Positions 16,010 through 24,231 of a DNA stretch of 64,000 bases are shown in pieces. The DNA is from CAYQUO01 sp964420835 (GTDB lineage: Bacteria; Chloroflexota; Anaerolineae; Anaerolineales; Anaerolineaceae), in contig CAYQUO010000004.1 in assembly GCA_964420835.1 (NCBI GenBank), forward strand, positions 124,001-188,000, read 5' to 3'. The notes under the pieces are model-generated. The model had not been told where the DNA came from. It searched no databases and saw only the letters and a program-made list of their open reading frames with translations. The position numbers and the translations under genes are program-made. How positions within the stretch are numbered: the first letter of the stretch is position 1; the number at the start of each line of letters is the position of its first letter.

Positions 16010-16333
16010 TCAATTAATGGGTGGCACTTCAGATTCTTTTCTTTCTTCCAGGCTCGGACCTTTTTTCAGGTTATGGCCACCGGTAAATACTTGCTCGCGG
16101 TGGGAGCAAATGCATGTACCCACCTGTTCTCGCTGATTAACCATAATATGGCTCGATTCATACGGGATTGATTTGGGGGGCAAGTTATTTGTAAAACCTG
16201 AATCGGTTAAAAATGCTGCATTACTTTGCTGGGCAACCGAAGGGTGGTGAGTACGAATATACTCTGCAGGGGAGAGGTTGTCCAGTGCACGGTGAGGGCG
16301 AACCTGGTTGTAGATCCTCTCCCAATCTTGCAA
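16010..16333 (-). pseudogene. Integrase-type transposase C-terminal fragment (IS3/IS481-like)
   Basis: The frame begins WERIYNQVRPHRALDNLSPA and continues EYI, the C-terminal end of DDE integrase-core (rve) transposases. There the W-x-x-YN-x-x-RPH motif lies just after the last catalytic Glu. A stop lies a few codons upstream and the catalytic core is missing. The remaining ~75 codons do not resemble the family. Along with the ISLre2-like fragment 400 bases away, this marks an insertion-sequence graveyard next to the DnaA-box cluster. Confidence 0.65.
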
Positions 16334-16339
16334 GACGCG

Positions 16340-16737
16340 ATTGAGTGAATGTATGAAGATTTACAGATACTTTTGAAATTCTTTACTTCACTGTACATCA
16401 TTATTATTTTCTCTTAATAGATATAGTAGTCGTCGTAGTACCTGTGGATATGTGGACAACCTTACCGGAAGGATGGAAAACCGCCATTAGTGGAGGTTTT
16501 GGGGTTAATAGTTGCATATCTGGCGTCTTGGGCAGTCAAATTCACCACCCGGCAATGTGGATAACTGGGGATAACCCATCCATCAATTCACCCCGGAGAC
16601 CAGCCGAAGGTTTTCCGATCGGTCCCTGGGGGATGACAAAGGCAACCCTCCAGATATGGGGGGTCGTATTCTGAAGTTATCGGACACTTATCCACAATTA
16701 TTCCGGGTTATCCACCATTAAGCGCGGTTTATCCACA
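16340..16737. other. DnaA-box cluster with AT-rich tract: candidate replication origin
   Basis: Three perfect DnaA boxes (TGTGGATAA at 16556-16564; TTATCCACA at 16688-16696 and 16729-16737) and four with one mismatch (16443-16451, 16451-16459, 16566-16574, 16708-16716) lie within 295 bases. The four left boxes point one way and the three right boxes the other. An AT-rich stretch at about 16355-16435 adjoins the left boxes and could serve as an unwinding element. No gene covers 16334-16749. The dnaA gene is not in the window. Function as oriC is an inference from motif density. Confidence 0.6.
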
Positions 16738-16749
16738 TCGTTTCCGCAC

Positions 16750-17754
16750 TCATACCCCATACCGACGGCCCCACTCGTCCAGGATCTCTTCAACACTGTC
16801 GAGGAAAGTGTCCAGCCGCGCAAGCCGGTCCTCCCACGTTTCACTGCCCAGGCCAAGGGTTGAACAGGCCGCCTGCCATGGTTCCACAATGGCTGTCGCT
16901 CCGGGCAGGGAGCACAAGGCGGTTGTCCAACTGCGCAATAGCAGCCAGGCTGCTGAAGCCGGGTTCATTTCCCAGAGTGCCGCAACTGCCTTGCTGTAAT
17001 AGGCGTGCCGGCAGGGCTGAAGCGTTGGCGGGCAACTGGCATATTCGCCCGCGGAACGGAGTGCCTCGTCGAGTGCGGAAATCCACCCGTCCTTCTCGCT
17101 GTCAAGTGCCTCCGGGTGGTCCATGAACAGGCTGATCAGTGCGGTGGTCAACTCCGGGCGCTCAACGGCCTGGGCCCGCCGGGGAAAGTTGAGAATGAAA
17201 CGCCTCTCCGTCAGGGGCGGGCCGCTCAGGCAGGCAATGGCATTGGCGGCGTTCTCAACGGCCCGCAGGTGGGCAGATAACGCCTTTGGACCTGGTTTCT
17301 GCCCCTGCAATCCCACCCAGGCTTGCCGGGCGGATTCAGCCAGCGTCCTAGCCCGCTGCAGGGTGTTTTGTGGCTGGTTGAACTGGCCCCCGCAAACACT
17401 GGCCTGTGTGAACTCGAACCAGTGCCGGGTTTGGAACAGGCTCAATGGCCCTTCGCAAAGGTGGGAGCCCAGCCAGGGGTCCGTCCGCAGGCTGCGGGGC
17501 TGCAGGAAGACCGTCTGCGGAAGGTGGGCCATGTCCAGGTGGAACTCGCTGGTCAGCGGTTGTATCTCCCGCTCGGCAGGTGGCTGGGTGTTATGCACTA
17601 GGATCAGGTCGATGTCCGTCGTCCCGCCAAGCAGGCAGTCGTCGGTCAGCATGGAGCCGGTCAGGTAAATGCAGACCAGGTCCCGGTGCTGCCGGATGAG
17701 TTTGGCAACGGACACTTCAACATATTTCATTAACAGTTCTTTGGTGATGCGCAT
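16750..17754 (-). CDS. Nucleotidyltransferase-domain protein of unknown role
   Basis: The 334-residue soluble protein has a pol-beta-superfamily nucleotidyltransferase site in its N-terminal part. GSMLTDD (about 32-38) is followed by TTDIDLILVH (DxD, about 44-53), and a third acidic position may be in FHLDMAH. The C-terminal ~200 residues are helical and resemble the substrate or HEPN-like helical half seen in aminoglycoside-type nucleotidyltransferases. No specific substrate is evident. It lies 20 bases downstream of the second deoxynucleoside kinase, on the same strand, so the two are probably cotranscribed. Its stop codon is immediately next to the DnaA-box cluster. Confidence 0.65.
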   Translation of the reverse strand: MRITKELLMKYVEVSVAKLIRQHRDLVCIYLTGSMLTDDCLLGGTTDIDLILVHNTQPPAEREIQPLTSEFHLDMAHLPQTVFLQPRSLRTDPWLGSHLCEGPLSLFQTRHWFEFTQASVCGGQFNQPQNTLQRARTLAESARQAWVGLQGQKPGPKALSAHLRAVENAANAIACLSGPPLTERRFILNFPRRAQAVERPELTTALISLFMDHPEALDSEKDGWISALDEALRSAGEYASCPPTLQPCRHAYYSKAVAALWEMNPASAAWLLLRSWTTALCSLPGATAIVEPWQAACSTLGLGSETWEDRLARLDTFLDSVEEILDEWGRRYGV

Positions 17755-17774
17755 GATCGTATCGGGTTCCGGTA

Positions 17775-18440
17775 TCAGTTCTTGTTTTCGTCCGCTGCAG
17801 GCACCTCAAGCGGCAGTTCCGGCTGGAAGGGGGGCAACTGCAGCGCCTGGCGAATGCGGTTCTCAACCCAGGCTAGGTGGGCTGGGTGCCGGACGAAATC
17901 GATCTCATCGGTCTCTATGATCAACGTCCGTGCACCCTGCTCCTTTTTTTTATGGAAGAAATCATCATAGGCTTTTACCAGCAATGCAATGTAATTTTCG
18001 TCCATGCCGCGTTCGTAGGGGCGGTCGCGCAAGGCAATTCGCTGCAAGAGCGTGCCGGTCTGCGCTCGCAGGTATACCATCAGGTCTGGCAGGGGGATCT
18101 TCTCGGCAAGCGCCTGGTGAACGCGTCCGTACATTTCCAGTTCATCGCCGGCAAGGTTGCTGCGGGCAAAAAGGGCATCTTTTTCAAAGGTGTAATCCGT
18201 GAGCAGGTGCCTGTCCTCGGTCAGCAGGCGGGGAATGCCCTGGCTTTGCTGCTGGTAGCGGCTGAGCAGGAAGAAGATCTGCGTCTGGAAGGCATAACGC
18301 GCCCGGTCAGTGTAAAAATCGCTCAGGAATGGGTTCTCCTCGAACACCTCGAGCAGGATGTTGGCATCGAATCCGGGTTGCAACAGGCGGACAAGGGTTG
18401 TTTTACCAACCCCGATGACTCCCTCGATGGCGATGTACAT
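17775..18440 (-). CDS. Deoxynucleoside kinase, copy 2
   Basis: The 221-residue protein has P-loop GVIGVGKTT (7-15) and a DRH variant of the DRS motif in LLTEDRHLLTDYTF. The lid region is RDRPYERGMD and the length is as in copy 1. It belongs to the same dNK family as the protein encoded at 14160-14822, but differs enough (EDRH rather than QDRS, different C-terminal tail) to suggest a different nucleoside preference. ATG 18440 follows GGAGAGG. It heads a two-gene unit with the nucleotidyltransferase gene. Both deoxynucleoside kinases flank the candidate origin, on opposite sides. Confidence 0.9.
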   Translation of the reverse strand: MYIAIEGVIGVGKTTLVRLLQPGFDANILLEVFEENPFLSDFYTDRARYAFQTQIFFLLSRYQQQSQGIPRLLTEDRHLLTDYTFEKDALFARSNLAGDELEMYGRVHQALAEKIPLPDLMVYLRAQTGTLLQRIALRDRPYERGMDENYIALLVKAYDDFFHKKKEQGARTLIIETDEIDFVRHPAHLAWVENRIRQALQLPPFQPELPLEVPAADENKN

Positions 18441-18640
18441 GCACCTCTCCGGCAGATCCCCCTGTGCGCTCTGTACAGGGGTGGTTAATCAACGTATCCA
18501 ACAATATACCACAGTTTAATTTTCGTTCCATTTTGGACGGCAGGTGTCCTGGCATGTTAGGTGGTGGCTTAACGATTTGGCAGTTACAGGTCCCCCGGTG
18601 TTTAAGCGTGTAGAAAGCGGAACGCTTCTTCCTTGAGTCT

Positions 18641-20413
18641 TCACATCTTTTCCAGACGTTCCACCCAACCCTGCACAATATCGAAACCGCCCTGCCAGAA
18701 GGAAGGCTTGTGGATGTCAACACCCGCTTTCCCCAGGATCGTTTCAGGGGAAGCCGAACCACCCGCGGCCAACAGGTCCAGGTAGCGCTGCTTGAAAGAA
18801 TCGCCCTCCTGTTGGTACTGGTTGTAAAGCGAGAGCACCAGCAACTGGCCGAAACTGTAAGCATAAACGTAGAAGGGTGTGTGGTAGATGTGCGGAATGG
18901 CAACCCATTCCCAGGCTGCTTCATCGTCTACCAGCACATCATCAGCGAATTGCGTCCGCAGGTCCTCCAGGTATGCCCGGGTCAGGTCGTCCACTGAGGC
19001 ACCCTGTTTTACGAGGTCATGTGCCCGGCGCTCGAAAAGGGCGAAGAATGCCTGGCGCTGAATGGTGGCGTAGGAATCATCCACCTGCCTGAAAAGCAGG
19101 TCGCGGCGGACAGCCTCATCGTCCTCCTCCTTCAGCAGTTTATCCACCAGCAGCATCTCTCCAAAGGTGGAGGCCGTCTCTGCCAGTGGAAGGCTTGCCT
19201 GGGCGGTGAAAAGGCTGTGATGGCTGGCCAGAAGTGAATGCACGGCGTGCCCCAACTCGTGGGCCATGGTCGAAACATCGTCCACCCGGCCCTGGTAGTT
19301 CAGCAGCACCCAGGGGGTTTTATCCGGCACGGATGTCAGGCAAAAGGCTCCGCTGCGTTTCCCCTGCCGCACTTCGCTGTCGAGATGCTCCTGATCAAAG
19401 ACACGCCGGGCCAGTGCTTCCACCTGTGGGTGGAATCTGCCAAAGGCTTCCAGAACCATTCCGACGGCCTCCCCGTAAGGATAGGTCCGGTCGGAATGGG
19501 ACAGCGGGGCGTAAAGGTCGCTGCGCTTCAGGCGCTCCATCCCCAGCAGGCGGGCTTTCAGGCGAAAGTAGCGGCCAAAGATGCCCGTGTTGGCGCGGCA
19601 GATTTCCAGCAGCATGTCAACCACGTCATCCGGCAGGTCGTTGGATAGGTTGCGCGCCGCGATGGGGCTGCTGTACCTGCGCAGCGTGACCTGCTCGACG
19701 TGGTAGTCGCGCACCAGCGCCTGGTAGATGTTGCCAAGGATTGGCCCATCCTGCCCGTACACCCGGTACAGTTCGTGGTAGGCTGCCGCCCGCAACCCGG
19801 CGTCATGGTGGCGTGCATATACCATCAACTCACCGCGGGTAAGTTCCTTCACCTCGCCGTCCACATCCAGCCGGAACACGTAGCGGTTGGTGATCGCATC
19901 ATAGAGCAACACCAGGGCACTGGCGCCCGTGACGTTCTTGAGGTTGATGATCTTTTCCTCCGGCTCGCTCAGCGTGTGCGGCTTCTGGTGGCGCATCTCT
20001 TCCAGCCAGTACTGCAGGTCACCTGCGCCTTCCAGCAGTATGGCGGCATCGCCATCACTCAATGCCTTCCACCACAGGCTGAAGAAAAGGGTGCGGTTGG
20101 CCATCTCGGCCATGAACTGTTCCACCCGTGCCAGCAGCGCCTGGGAGGCCTGGTCCTGCGTATCCTCCGAGAACTTAAGCGTGGCGTAACTGTAGATCAG
20201 GTTGGCCTGGTGGGAGAGGGATTCAAGCTGTCGGGTGATGGAGAGGAAATCATCCATCGGGATCTCTGCATGCAGTTTCTTCCGCAGGGCCTCGAACGCA
20301 GCCACCCTGGTATCGAGTTCCTTCAGGGCTTCTTCAAGGTTGTTGCTGGCGTCGTCCGGAAAAAGATCGTCCAACTTCCAGCGGGTTTGTGCGTAAGGTT
20401 CCGATTGCCTCAT
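18641..20413 (-). CDS. pepF: Oligoendopeptidase F (M3 family metallopeptidase)
   Basis: The 590-residue cytoplasmic zinc peptidase degrades oligopeptides. The zinc motif HELGHAVHSLL (HExxH) lies in the C-terminal half. The family signatures TASTFGEMLL (third ligand region) and AIPHIYHTPFYVYAYSFGQ near the C terminus are both present. The N-terminal PYAQTRWKLDDLFP is the usual start of PepF proteins. ATG 20413 is chosen since GGAGG precedes it by 7 bases. It is divergent from the helicase gene at 20517, leaving a 103-base promoter gap. No signal peptide is seen. Confidence 0.93.
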   Translation of the reverse strand: MRQSEPYAQTRWKLDDLFPDDASNNLEEALKELDTRVAAFEALRKKLHAEIPMDDFLSITRQLESLSHQANLIYSYATLKFSEDTQDQASQALLARVEQFMAEMANRTLFFSLWWKALSDGDAAILLEGAGDLQYWLEEMRHQKPHTLSEPEEKIINLKNVTGASALVLLYDAITNRYVFRLDVDGEVKELTRGELMVYARHHDAGLRAAAYHELYRVYGQDGPILGNIYQALVRDYHVEQVTLRRYSSPIAARNLSNDLPDDVVDMLLEICRANTGIFGRYFRLKARLLGMERLKRSDLYAPLSHSDRTYPYGEAVGMVLEAFGRFHPQVEALARRVFDQEHLDSEVRQGKRSGAFCLTSVPDKTPWVLLNYQGRVDDVSTMAHELGHAVHSLLASHHSLFTAQASLPLAETASTFGEMLLVDKLLKEEDDEAVRRDLLFRQVDDSYATIQRQAFFALFERRAHDLVKQGASVDDLTRAYLEDLRTQFADDVLVDDEAAWEWVAIPHIYHTPFYVYAYSFGQLLVLSLYNQYQQEGDSFKQRYLDLLAAGGSASPETILGKAGVDIHKPSFWQGGFDIVQGWVERLEKM

Positions 20414-20503
20414 CTGCAAACCTCCATATTCGGAAACGGGTGTTCGGGGATTATACCAGCGGCCGGCAACGGGCTTGCCGAAGAGCGGGCCGTTTGCCTG
20501 TGT

Positions 20504-20509
20504 TAGAAT
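20504..20509 (+). promoter_or_regulatory. TAGAAT -10 box before the helicase gene
   Basis: TAGAAT ends 7 bases before ATG 20517. There is no Shine-Dalgarno, which fits a leaderless start. No clear -35 was found. Confidence 0.4.
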
Positions 20510-20516
20510 TCACCCC

Positions 20517-22748
20517 ATGGTACACGACCCCCTGGCAGGTCTCAATCCACAACAGCGCAAGGCGGTAACCGCCGGCAAGGGGCAGGTGCTCGTCCTGGCC
20601 GGCCCCGGCTCCGGTAAGACCCGCGTCCTCACCCAGCGCATCGTTCACCTGTTGCGCGACCAGCAGGTGGCCCCGGGTGCCATTCTTGCTGTCACCTTCA
20701 CCAACAAGGCCGCCCGTGAGATGCAGCAGCGTGTCGAAGCAGCCCTGGAGAATCCGCCGGAGGGAATGTGGCTGGGCACCTTCCACGCCTCCTGCGCCCG
20801 TTTGCTGCGCCGCGAGGCCAACACTTCCTTCCTGCCCTTCAACCAGGGTTTCGTCATCATGGATGGTGACGACCAGGAAACCATTGTCAAACGGGCGGTT
20901 CGCGACCTGGACCTGAACGACAAACTTTACCGGCCTTCTGCGCTGCATGCCGCCATTTCCGCGGCCAAGAACAACCTGCTCATGCCCGCAGAACTCACCA
21001 TTCAGAACTACCGCGACGAGGTCCTGCGGCGGGTTTACGAGCGGTACCAGTCCATCCTCCTTTCCAGCAATGCGGTCGATTTTGATGATCTTCTCCTCTG
21101 GGTGGTTCGCCTGCTGCAGGACAACCCTCCCGTGCGTCAGCGCTACGCAACTCGTTTCGAGCATGTGCTGGTGGACGAATTCCAGGATACCAACGTTGCC
21201 CAGTACCAGATCCTCAAGCAATTGTCTTCATACCACCACAACCTTTTTGTCGTAGGGGACGAAGACCAGTCCATCTACCGCTGGCGCGGAGCGGACTACC
21301 GCAATGTCCTCCGGCTGGAGGAGGAATTCCCCGATCTGCAAAAGATCCTGTTGGAGCAGAATTACCGCTCCACGCAAGTGGTGCTGGATGCAGCGCGCTC
21401 GGTCATCGACCGCAACCGCCACCGCACACCAAAGAAACTGTTCTCTGACCGCGGCGCCGGTGAGCGCATCATCCTCTATGAAGCGGTCGATGATTTTGCA
21501 GAGGCCGCTTACGTGGTGGATACCATCCAGCAGCAATTGGGCAGGCGCAGTGCCCGCGGAGGTGACTTTGCCGTCATGTACCGAACCAATGCCCAATCCC
21601 GCCTGCTGGAGGAGGCATTCCTGCGGGCAGGCCTGCCCTACCGGCTGGTGGGGGCCCAGCGCTTTTACGGCCGGCGGGAGGTCAAGGATGTCATCGCCTT
21701 CCTGCGTCTTGTTTACAACCCTGATGATGAGGTCAGCCTGGTGCGGGTTATCAATGTTCCGCCACGCGGCATCGGCGAAAAAACCCTGGTGGCGCTCCAA
21801 CTGGCCGCCCGCCAGGCGGGAACCGGTCCCGGGCAGGTTCTGCTGGACCTGGGGACCCGCGGCCAGGACTCAAATTACTGGAAGGTCTTCAGCGGGCGGG
21901 GGGCGGCGCTCCTGGCTGATTTTGGGGCTCAACTGGCCTCCTGGCGGGCTGATTTAGCCCGGTTACCCCTTCCGGCGTTGTTCGACCGTATCCTGTCGGG
22001 CACCGGCTACCCCGAATACCTGCAGGATGGCAGCGAGGAGGGCACCGAGCGCTGGGAGAACGTCCAGGAACTGCGCAAACTGGCTTACGAATACCAGCAG
22101 CGCGGCCTGGTCGAGTTCCTTGAGAACCTGGCCCTGGTCTCCGACCAGGACACCCTTCCCGAGCAGTTGGATGCCCCCACGTTGCTCACGCTTCACGCCG
22201 CCAAGGGCCTGGAGTTCCCGCAGGTCTTCATCATCGGGCTGGACGAGGGGCTTCTGCCCCACAGCCGCTCGCGCGACGACCCGGAGGAACTGGCCGAGGA
22301 ACGCCGCCTCTTCTACGTCGGCCTCACCCGGGCCATGGACCAGGTTCGCCTGGTGCGGGCAAGCCAGCGTTCCAATTTCGGCTCCTTTGAATACAGTGAT
22401 CCATCGCGTTTTGTTGAGGACATCCCCGATGAACTGCTGCTGCACCTGGGGTTAAGCACCCAAAAGGCACCGCTGGCCTGGAATGGTTACGGCAGGGTGG
22501 ACCGTGAGGATGGCCGGCAGTTCGCCCGGTCCCGCTGGGAGCCCCTGGCCCGCCCGGGCCCGTCTGCCCGCCTCCCCGAGCCCCAATTGACCCTTCATCC
22601 AACCCAGCGTGTGCGCCACCCCGTTTGGGGCGAGGGCATCGTCCTGGAGAGCCGCATCCAGGATGGCGAGGAAACCGCCGACATCTCCTTCGAATCGGTC
22701 GGTTTTAAACGGGTCATCGTTTCCCTGGCCCGCCTGGAACTCATGTAA
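20517..22748 (+). CDS. pcrA: ATP-dependent DNA helicase, UvrD/PcrA family
   Basis: The 743-residue superfamily 1A 3'-5' helicase has Walker A AGPGSGKTR preceded by LNPQQRKAV (Q motif). Motif II is DEFQDTN, motif III is GDEDQSIYRWRGAD, and motif IV is LEQNYRST. Motif V is TLHAAKGLEFPQVFIIGLDE, and motif VI is EERRLFYVGLTRA. The C-terminal tail ends in a Tudor-like beta segment (RVRHPVWGEGIVL) as in PcrA, which binds RNA polymerase. It works in mismatch and nucleotide-excision repair and in clearing forks and transcription complexes. Start ATG 20517 matches the usual N terminus; the open frame reaches back to 20475 without support. Confidence 0.94.
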   Translation: MVHDPLAGLNPQQRKAVTAGKGQVLVLAGPGSGKTRVLTQRIVHLLRDQQVAPGAILAVTFTNKAAREMQQRVEAALENPPEGMWLGTFHASCARLLRREANTSFLPFNQGFVIMDGDDQETIVKRAVRDLDLNDKLYRPSALHAAISAAKNNLLMPAELTIQNYRDEVLRRVYERYQSILLSSNAVDFDDLLLWVVRLLQDNPPVRQRYATRFEHVLVDEFQDTNVAQYQILKQLSSYHHNLFVVGDEDQSIYRWRGADYRNVLRLEEEFPDLQKILLEQNYRSTQVVLDAARSVIDRNRHRTPKKLFSDRGAGERIILYEAVDDFAEAAYVVDTIQQQLGRRSARGGDFAVMYRTNAQSRLLEEAFLRAGLPYRLVGAQRFYGRREVKDVIAFLRLVYNPDDEVSLVRVINVPPRGIGEKTLVALQLAARQAGTGPGQVLLDLGTRGQDSNYWKVFSGRGAALLADFGAQLASWRADLARLPLPALFDRILSGTGYPEYLQDGSEEGTERWENVQELRKLAYEYQQRGLVEFLENLALVSDQDTLPEQLDAPTLLTLHAAKGLEFPQVFIIGLDEGLLPHSRSRDDPEELAEERRLFYVGLTRAMDQVRLVRASQRSNFGSFEYSDPSRFVEDIPDELLLHLGLSTQKAPLAWNGYGRVDREDGRQFARSRWEPLARPGPSARLPEPQLTLHPTQRVRHPVWGEGIVLESRIQDGEETADISFESVGFKRVIVSLARLELM

Positions 22749-22753
22749 AACCC

Positions 22754-23188
22754 ATGTCCGCCCTCTCACCGCAGGGATTGGAGCGGTTGAAAAAGCACTC
22801 TGCTGCCCGCATCGGCCGCGGAGCCGACCGCCAGGTCATCTTGCTGGAAATCTGCCGGGAAGCCGGCATGGAGTGGCCACAGGCGGAGGAATTTCTGGAG
22901 GAGTTGGAGATTGACAGGCGAAAAACCATCAACCGCTGGCGGGGATTGTTGTTGGTTCTTATCAGTTCCACCCTTTTGGTCCAAACGTTCATGGCGGCTG
23001 CCCCATTGTACAGACTGGTCTTCAGTGTTCTGGAACAACTGACCAAACGCCCGGTACACACCATCACTGCGGCGCTCATCAACCACCTCGCACCGTACTG
23101 GCCCATCGTTTTCCTCTGGCTGGTACTGACTCTGGCCGCAATAGTTAGCCTCGGTTCCGGTCTGGCGCGCCTGCTGCACCCGGATTGA
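22754..23188 (+). CDS. Two-helix membrane protein of unknown function
   Basis: The 144-residue protein has a soluble N-terminal ~55 residues (helical, charged; EWPQAEEFLEELEIDRRKT) and two transmembrane segments at about 58-80 and 112-136. It starts 5 bases after the helicase stop and is probably cotranscribed with it. The -35 box of the SRP RNA promoter overlaps its stop codon. No family is recognised. Small membrane proteins downstream of pcrA may be a lineage feature. Confidence 0.65.
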   Translation: MSALSPQGLERLKKHSAARIGRGADRQVILLEICREAGMEWPQAEEFLEELEIDRRKTINRWRGLLLVLISSTLLVQTFMAAAPLYRLVFSVLEQLTKRPVHTITAALINHLAPYWPIVFLWLVLTLAAIVSLGSGLARLLHPD

Positions 23189-23213
23189 CAGGCGATATTT
23201 CCTGGGGTATCCT
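23185..23213 (+). promoter_or_regulatory. Promoter of the SRP RNA gene
   Basis: TTGACA (23185-23190), a 17-base spacer and TATCCT (23208-23213) place the start at about 23221, the first base of the SRP RNA helix. The -35 overlaps the last codons of the upstream membrane-protein gene. Confidence 0.7.
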
Positions 23214-23220
23214 TACCCCG

Positions 23221-23327
23221 CGTCCGGGTGGGACCGGCGCGGCGGAAATCCCCAAACCCCGTCAGGTCCGAGAGGAAGCAGCGGTAAGGAGAACCTTCCG
23301 GGCGCCGCCGGCCAACCTGCCCGGGCG
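23221..23327 (+). ncRNA. ffs: Signal recognition particle RNA, small bacterial type (4.5S)
   Basis: The apical domain is unmistakable: GTCAGGTCCGAGAGGAAGCA, then GCGGTAAG. This contains the symmetric internal loop bases (CAGG and AGCAG) that bind Ffh and a tetraloop-type tip. The 5' strand (TCCGGGTGGG, then CCGGCGCGGCG) pairs with the 3' strand (CGCCGCCGGCC, then CCTGCCCGGGC). The rod is about 105 nucleotides long, the small form without the Alu domain. It ends in GTTTTTG, giving a built-in terminator. The RNA targets membrane and secreted proteins with Ffh and FtsY, neither of which is encoded here. Confidence 0.9.
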
Positions 23328-23336
23328 TTTTTGTAG

Positions 23337-24218
23337 ATGATCATGGAAAAACCCCCTGTTTGCAGTTATGAAGGCTCCGATTACCAGGCTTCCTTTTGGG
23401 ACCAGGGGAACCGCCGCTATGAGGACGCCGTTGAAGCGGTTGCCCTGCGCCGCCTGCTGCCGAAAAGCGGGCATCGGCTGCTGGAACTGGGTGCCGGGGC
23501 CGGGCGCAACACGCCCCGTTATCACGGCTTTTCTGAGATCGTGCTGGTGGATTACTCCCGCACACAACTGGAACAGGCTGTCAGCAGGCTGGGCATGGAT
23601 GGACCATACCGCTTCGTTGCCGCCGATGTGTACCGCCTGCCGTTCGTCCCGGGGTTGTTCGACGCCGCCACCATGATCCGCACCCTGCACCACATGGCCC
23701 GGCCACAACTTGCGCTGGAACAGGCTGCCCGTTGCCTGCAAACGGGGGCTGTCTTCATCCTCGAATTTGCCAACAAGCGCAACCTCAAGGCCATTTTGCG
23801 CCACGCCCTGGGCCGGCAAAAGTGGAGCCCCTATTCACTGGAACCCGTGGAGTTCGCCGCCCTGAATTTTGATTTCCACCCAGCCGCCGTCCGTTCCTGG
23901 CTTGGCAGTTGCGGCTTTACCATCCAGAAGCAGCTCACCGTTTCCCATTTCCGCCTGGGCGCCCTCAAACGTGGTCTCCCCCTGCGCCTGCTGGTGGCTC
24001 TCGATTCTCTTCTCCAGCCAACCGGGAACTGGTTCCAGTTCAGTCCAAGTGTGTTCGTTCGCTGCCAGGCCGGGCCGGGGGATTCCGCCCTGGCCGGAAC
24101 CTTCTTTGCCTGCCCGGCCTGCGGTTCATCCCTGGAGGATACCCCGCCCGAGTTGCGCTGCCGTTGCGGGCGGCGCTACCCGCTGCAGGGGGGGATCTAT
24201 GACTTTCGTTTGACCTGA
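23337..24218 (+). CDS. Class I methyltransferase with C-terminal Trm112-like zinc ribbon
   Basis: The 293-residue protein has an N-terminal Rossmann methyltransferase domain with motif I LLELGAGAGRNTPRY and post-I acidic strand IVLVDYSRTQLEQA, and VAADVYRLPFVPGLFDAATM. The last ~35 residues carry four cysteines, CPACGSS and CRCGRRYP, then LQGGIYDF, as in Trm112p-like (YcaR) domains. A fused Trm112-like domain usually activates or stabilises the methyltransferase. The substrate is unknown. ATG 23337 or ATG 23343 could be used. It lies 10 bases after the SRP RNA, without its own ribosome site, so its expression may be low or depend on read-through. Confidence 0.8.
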   Translation: MIMEKPPVCSYEGSDYQASFWDQGNRRYEDAVEAVALRRLLPKSGHRLLELGAGAGRNTPRYHGFSEIVLVDYSRTQLEQAVSRLGMDGPYRFVAADVYRLPFVPGLFDAATMIRTLHHMARPQLALEQAARCLQTGAVFILEFANKRNLKAILRHALGRQKWSPYSLEPVEFAALNFDFHPAAVRSWLGSCGFTIQKQLTVSHFRLGALKRGLPLRLLVALDSLLQPTGNWFQFSPSVFVRCQAGPGDSALAGTFFACPACGSSLEDTPPELRCRCGRRYPLQGGIYDFRLT

Positions 24219-24231
24219 AAGAAGGGGTTGT

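Noticed and set aside
18403..18924. Separate small gene overlapping the pepF end
   Set aside because: It lies inside pepF in another frame, without ribosome site or domain.
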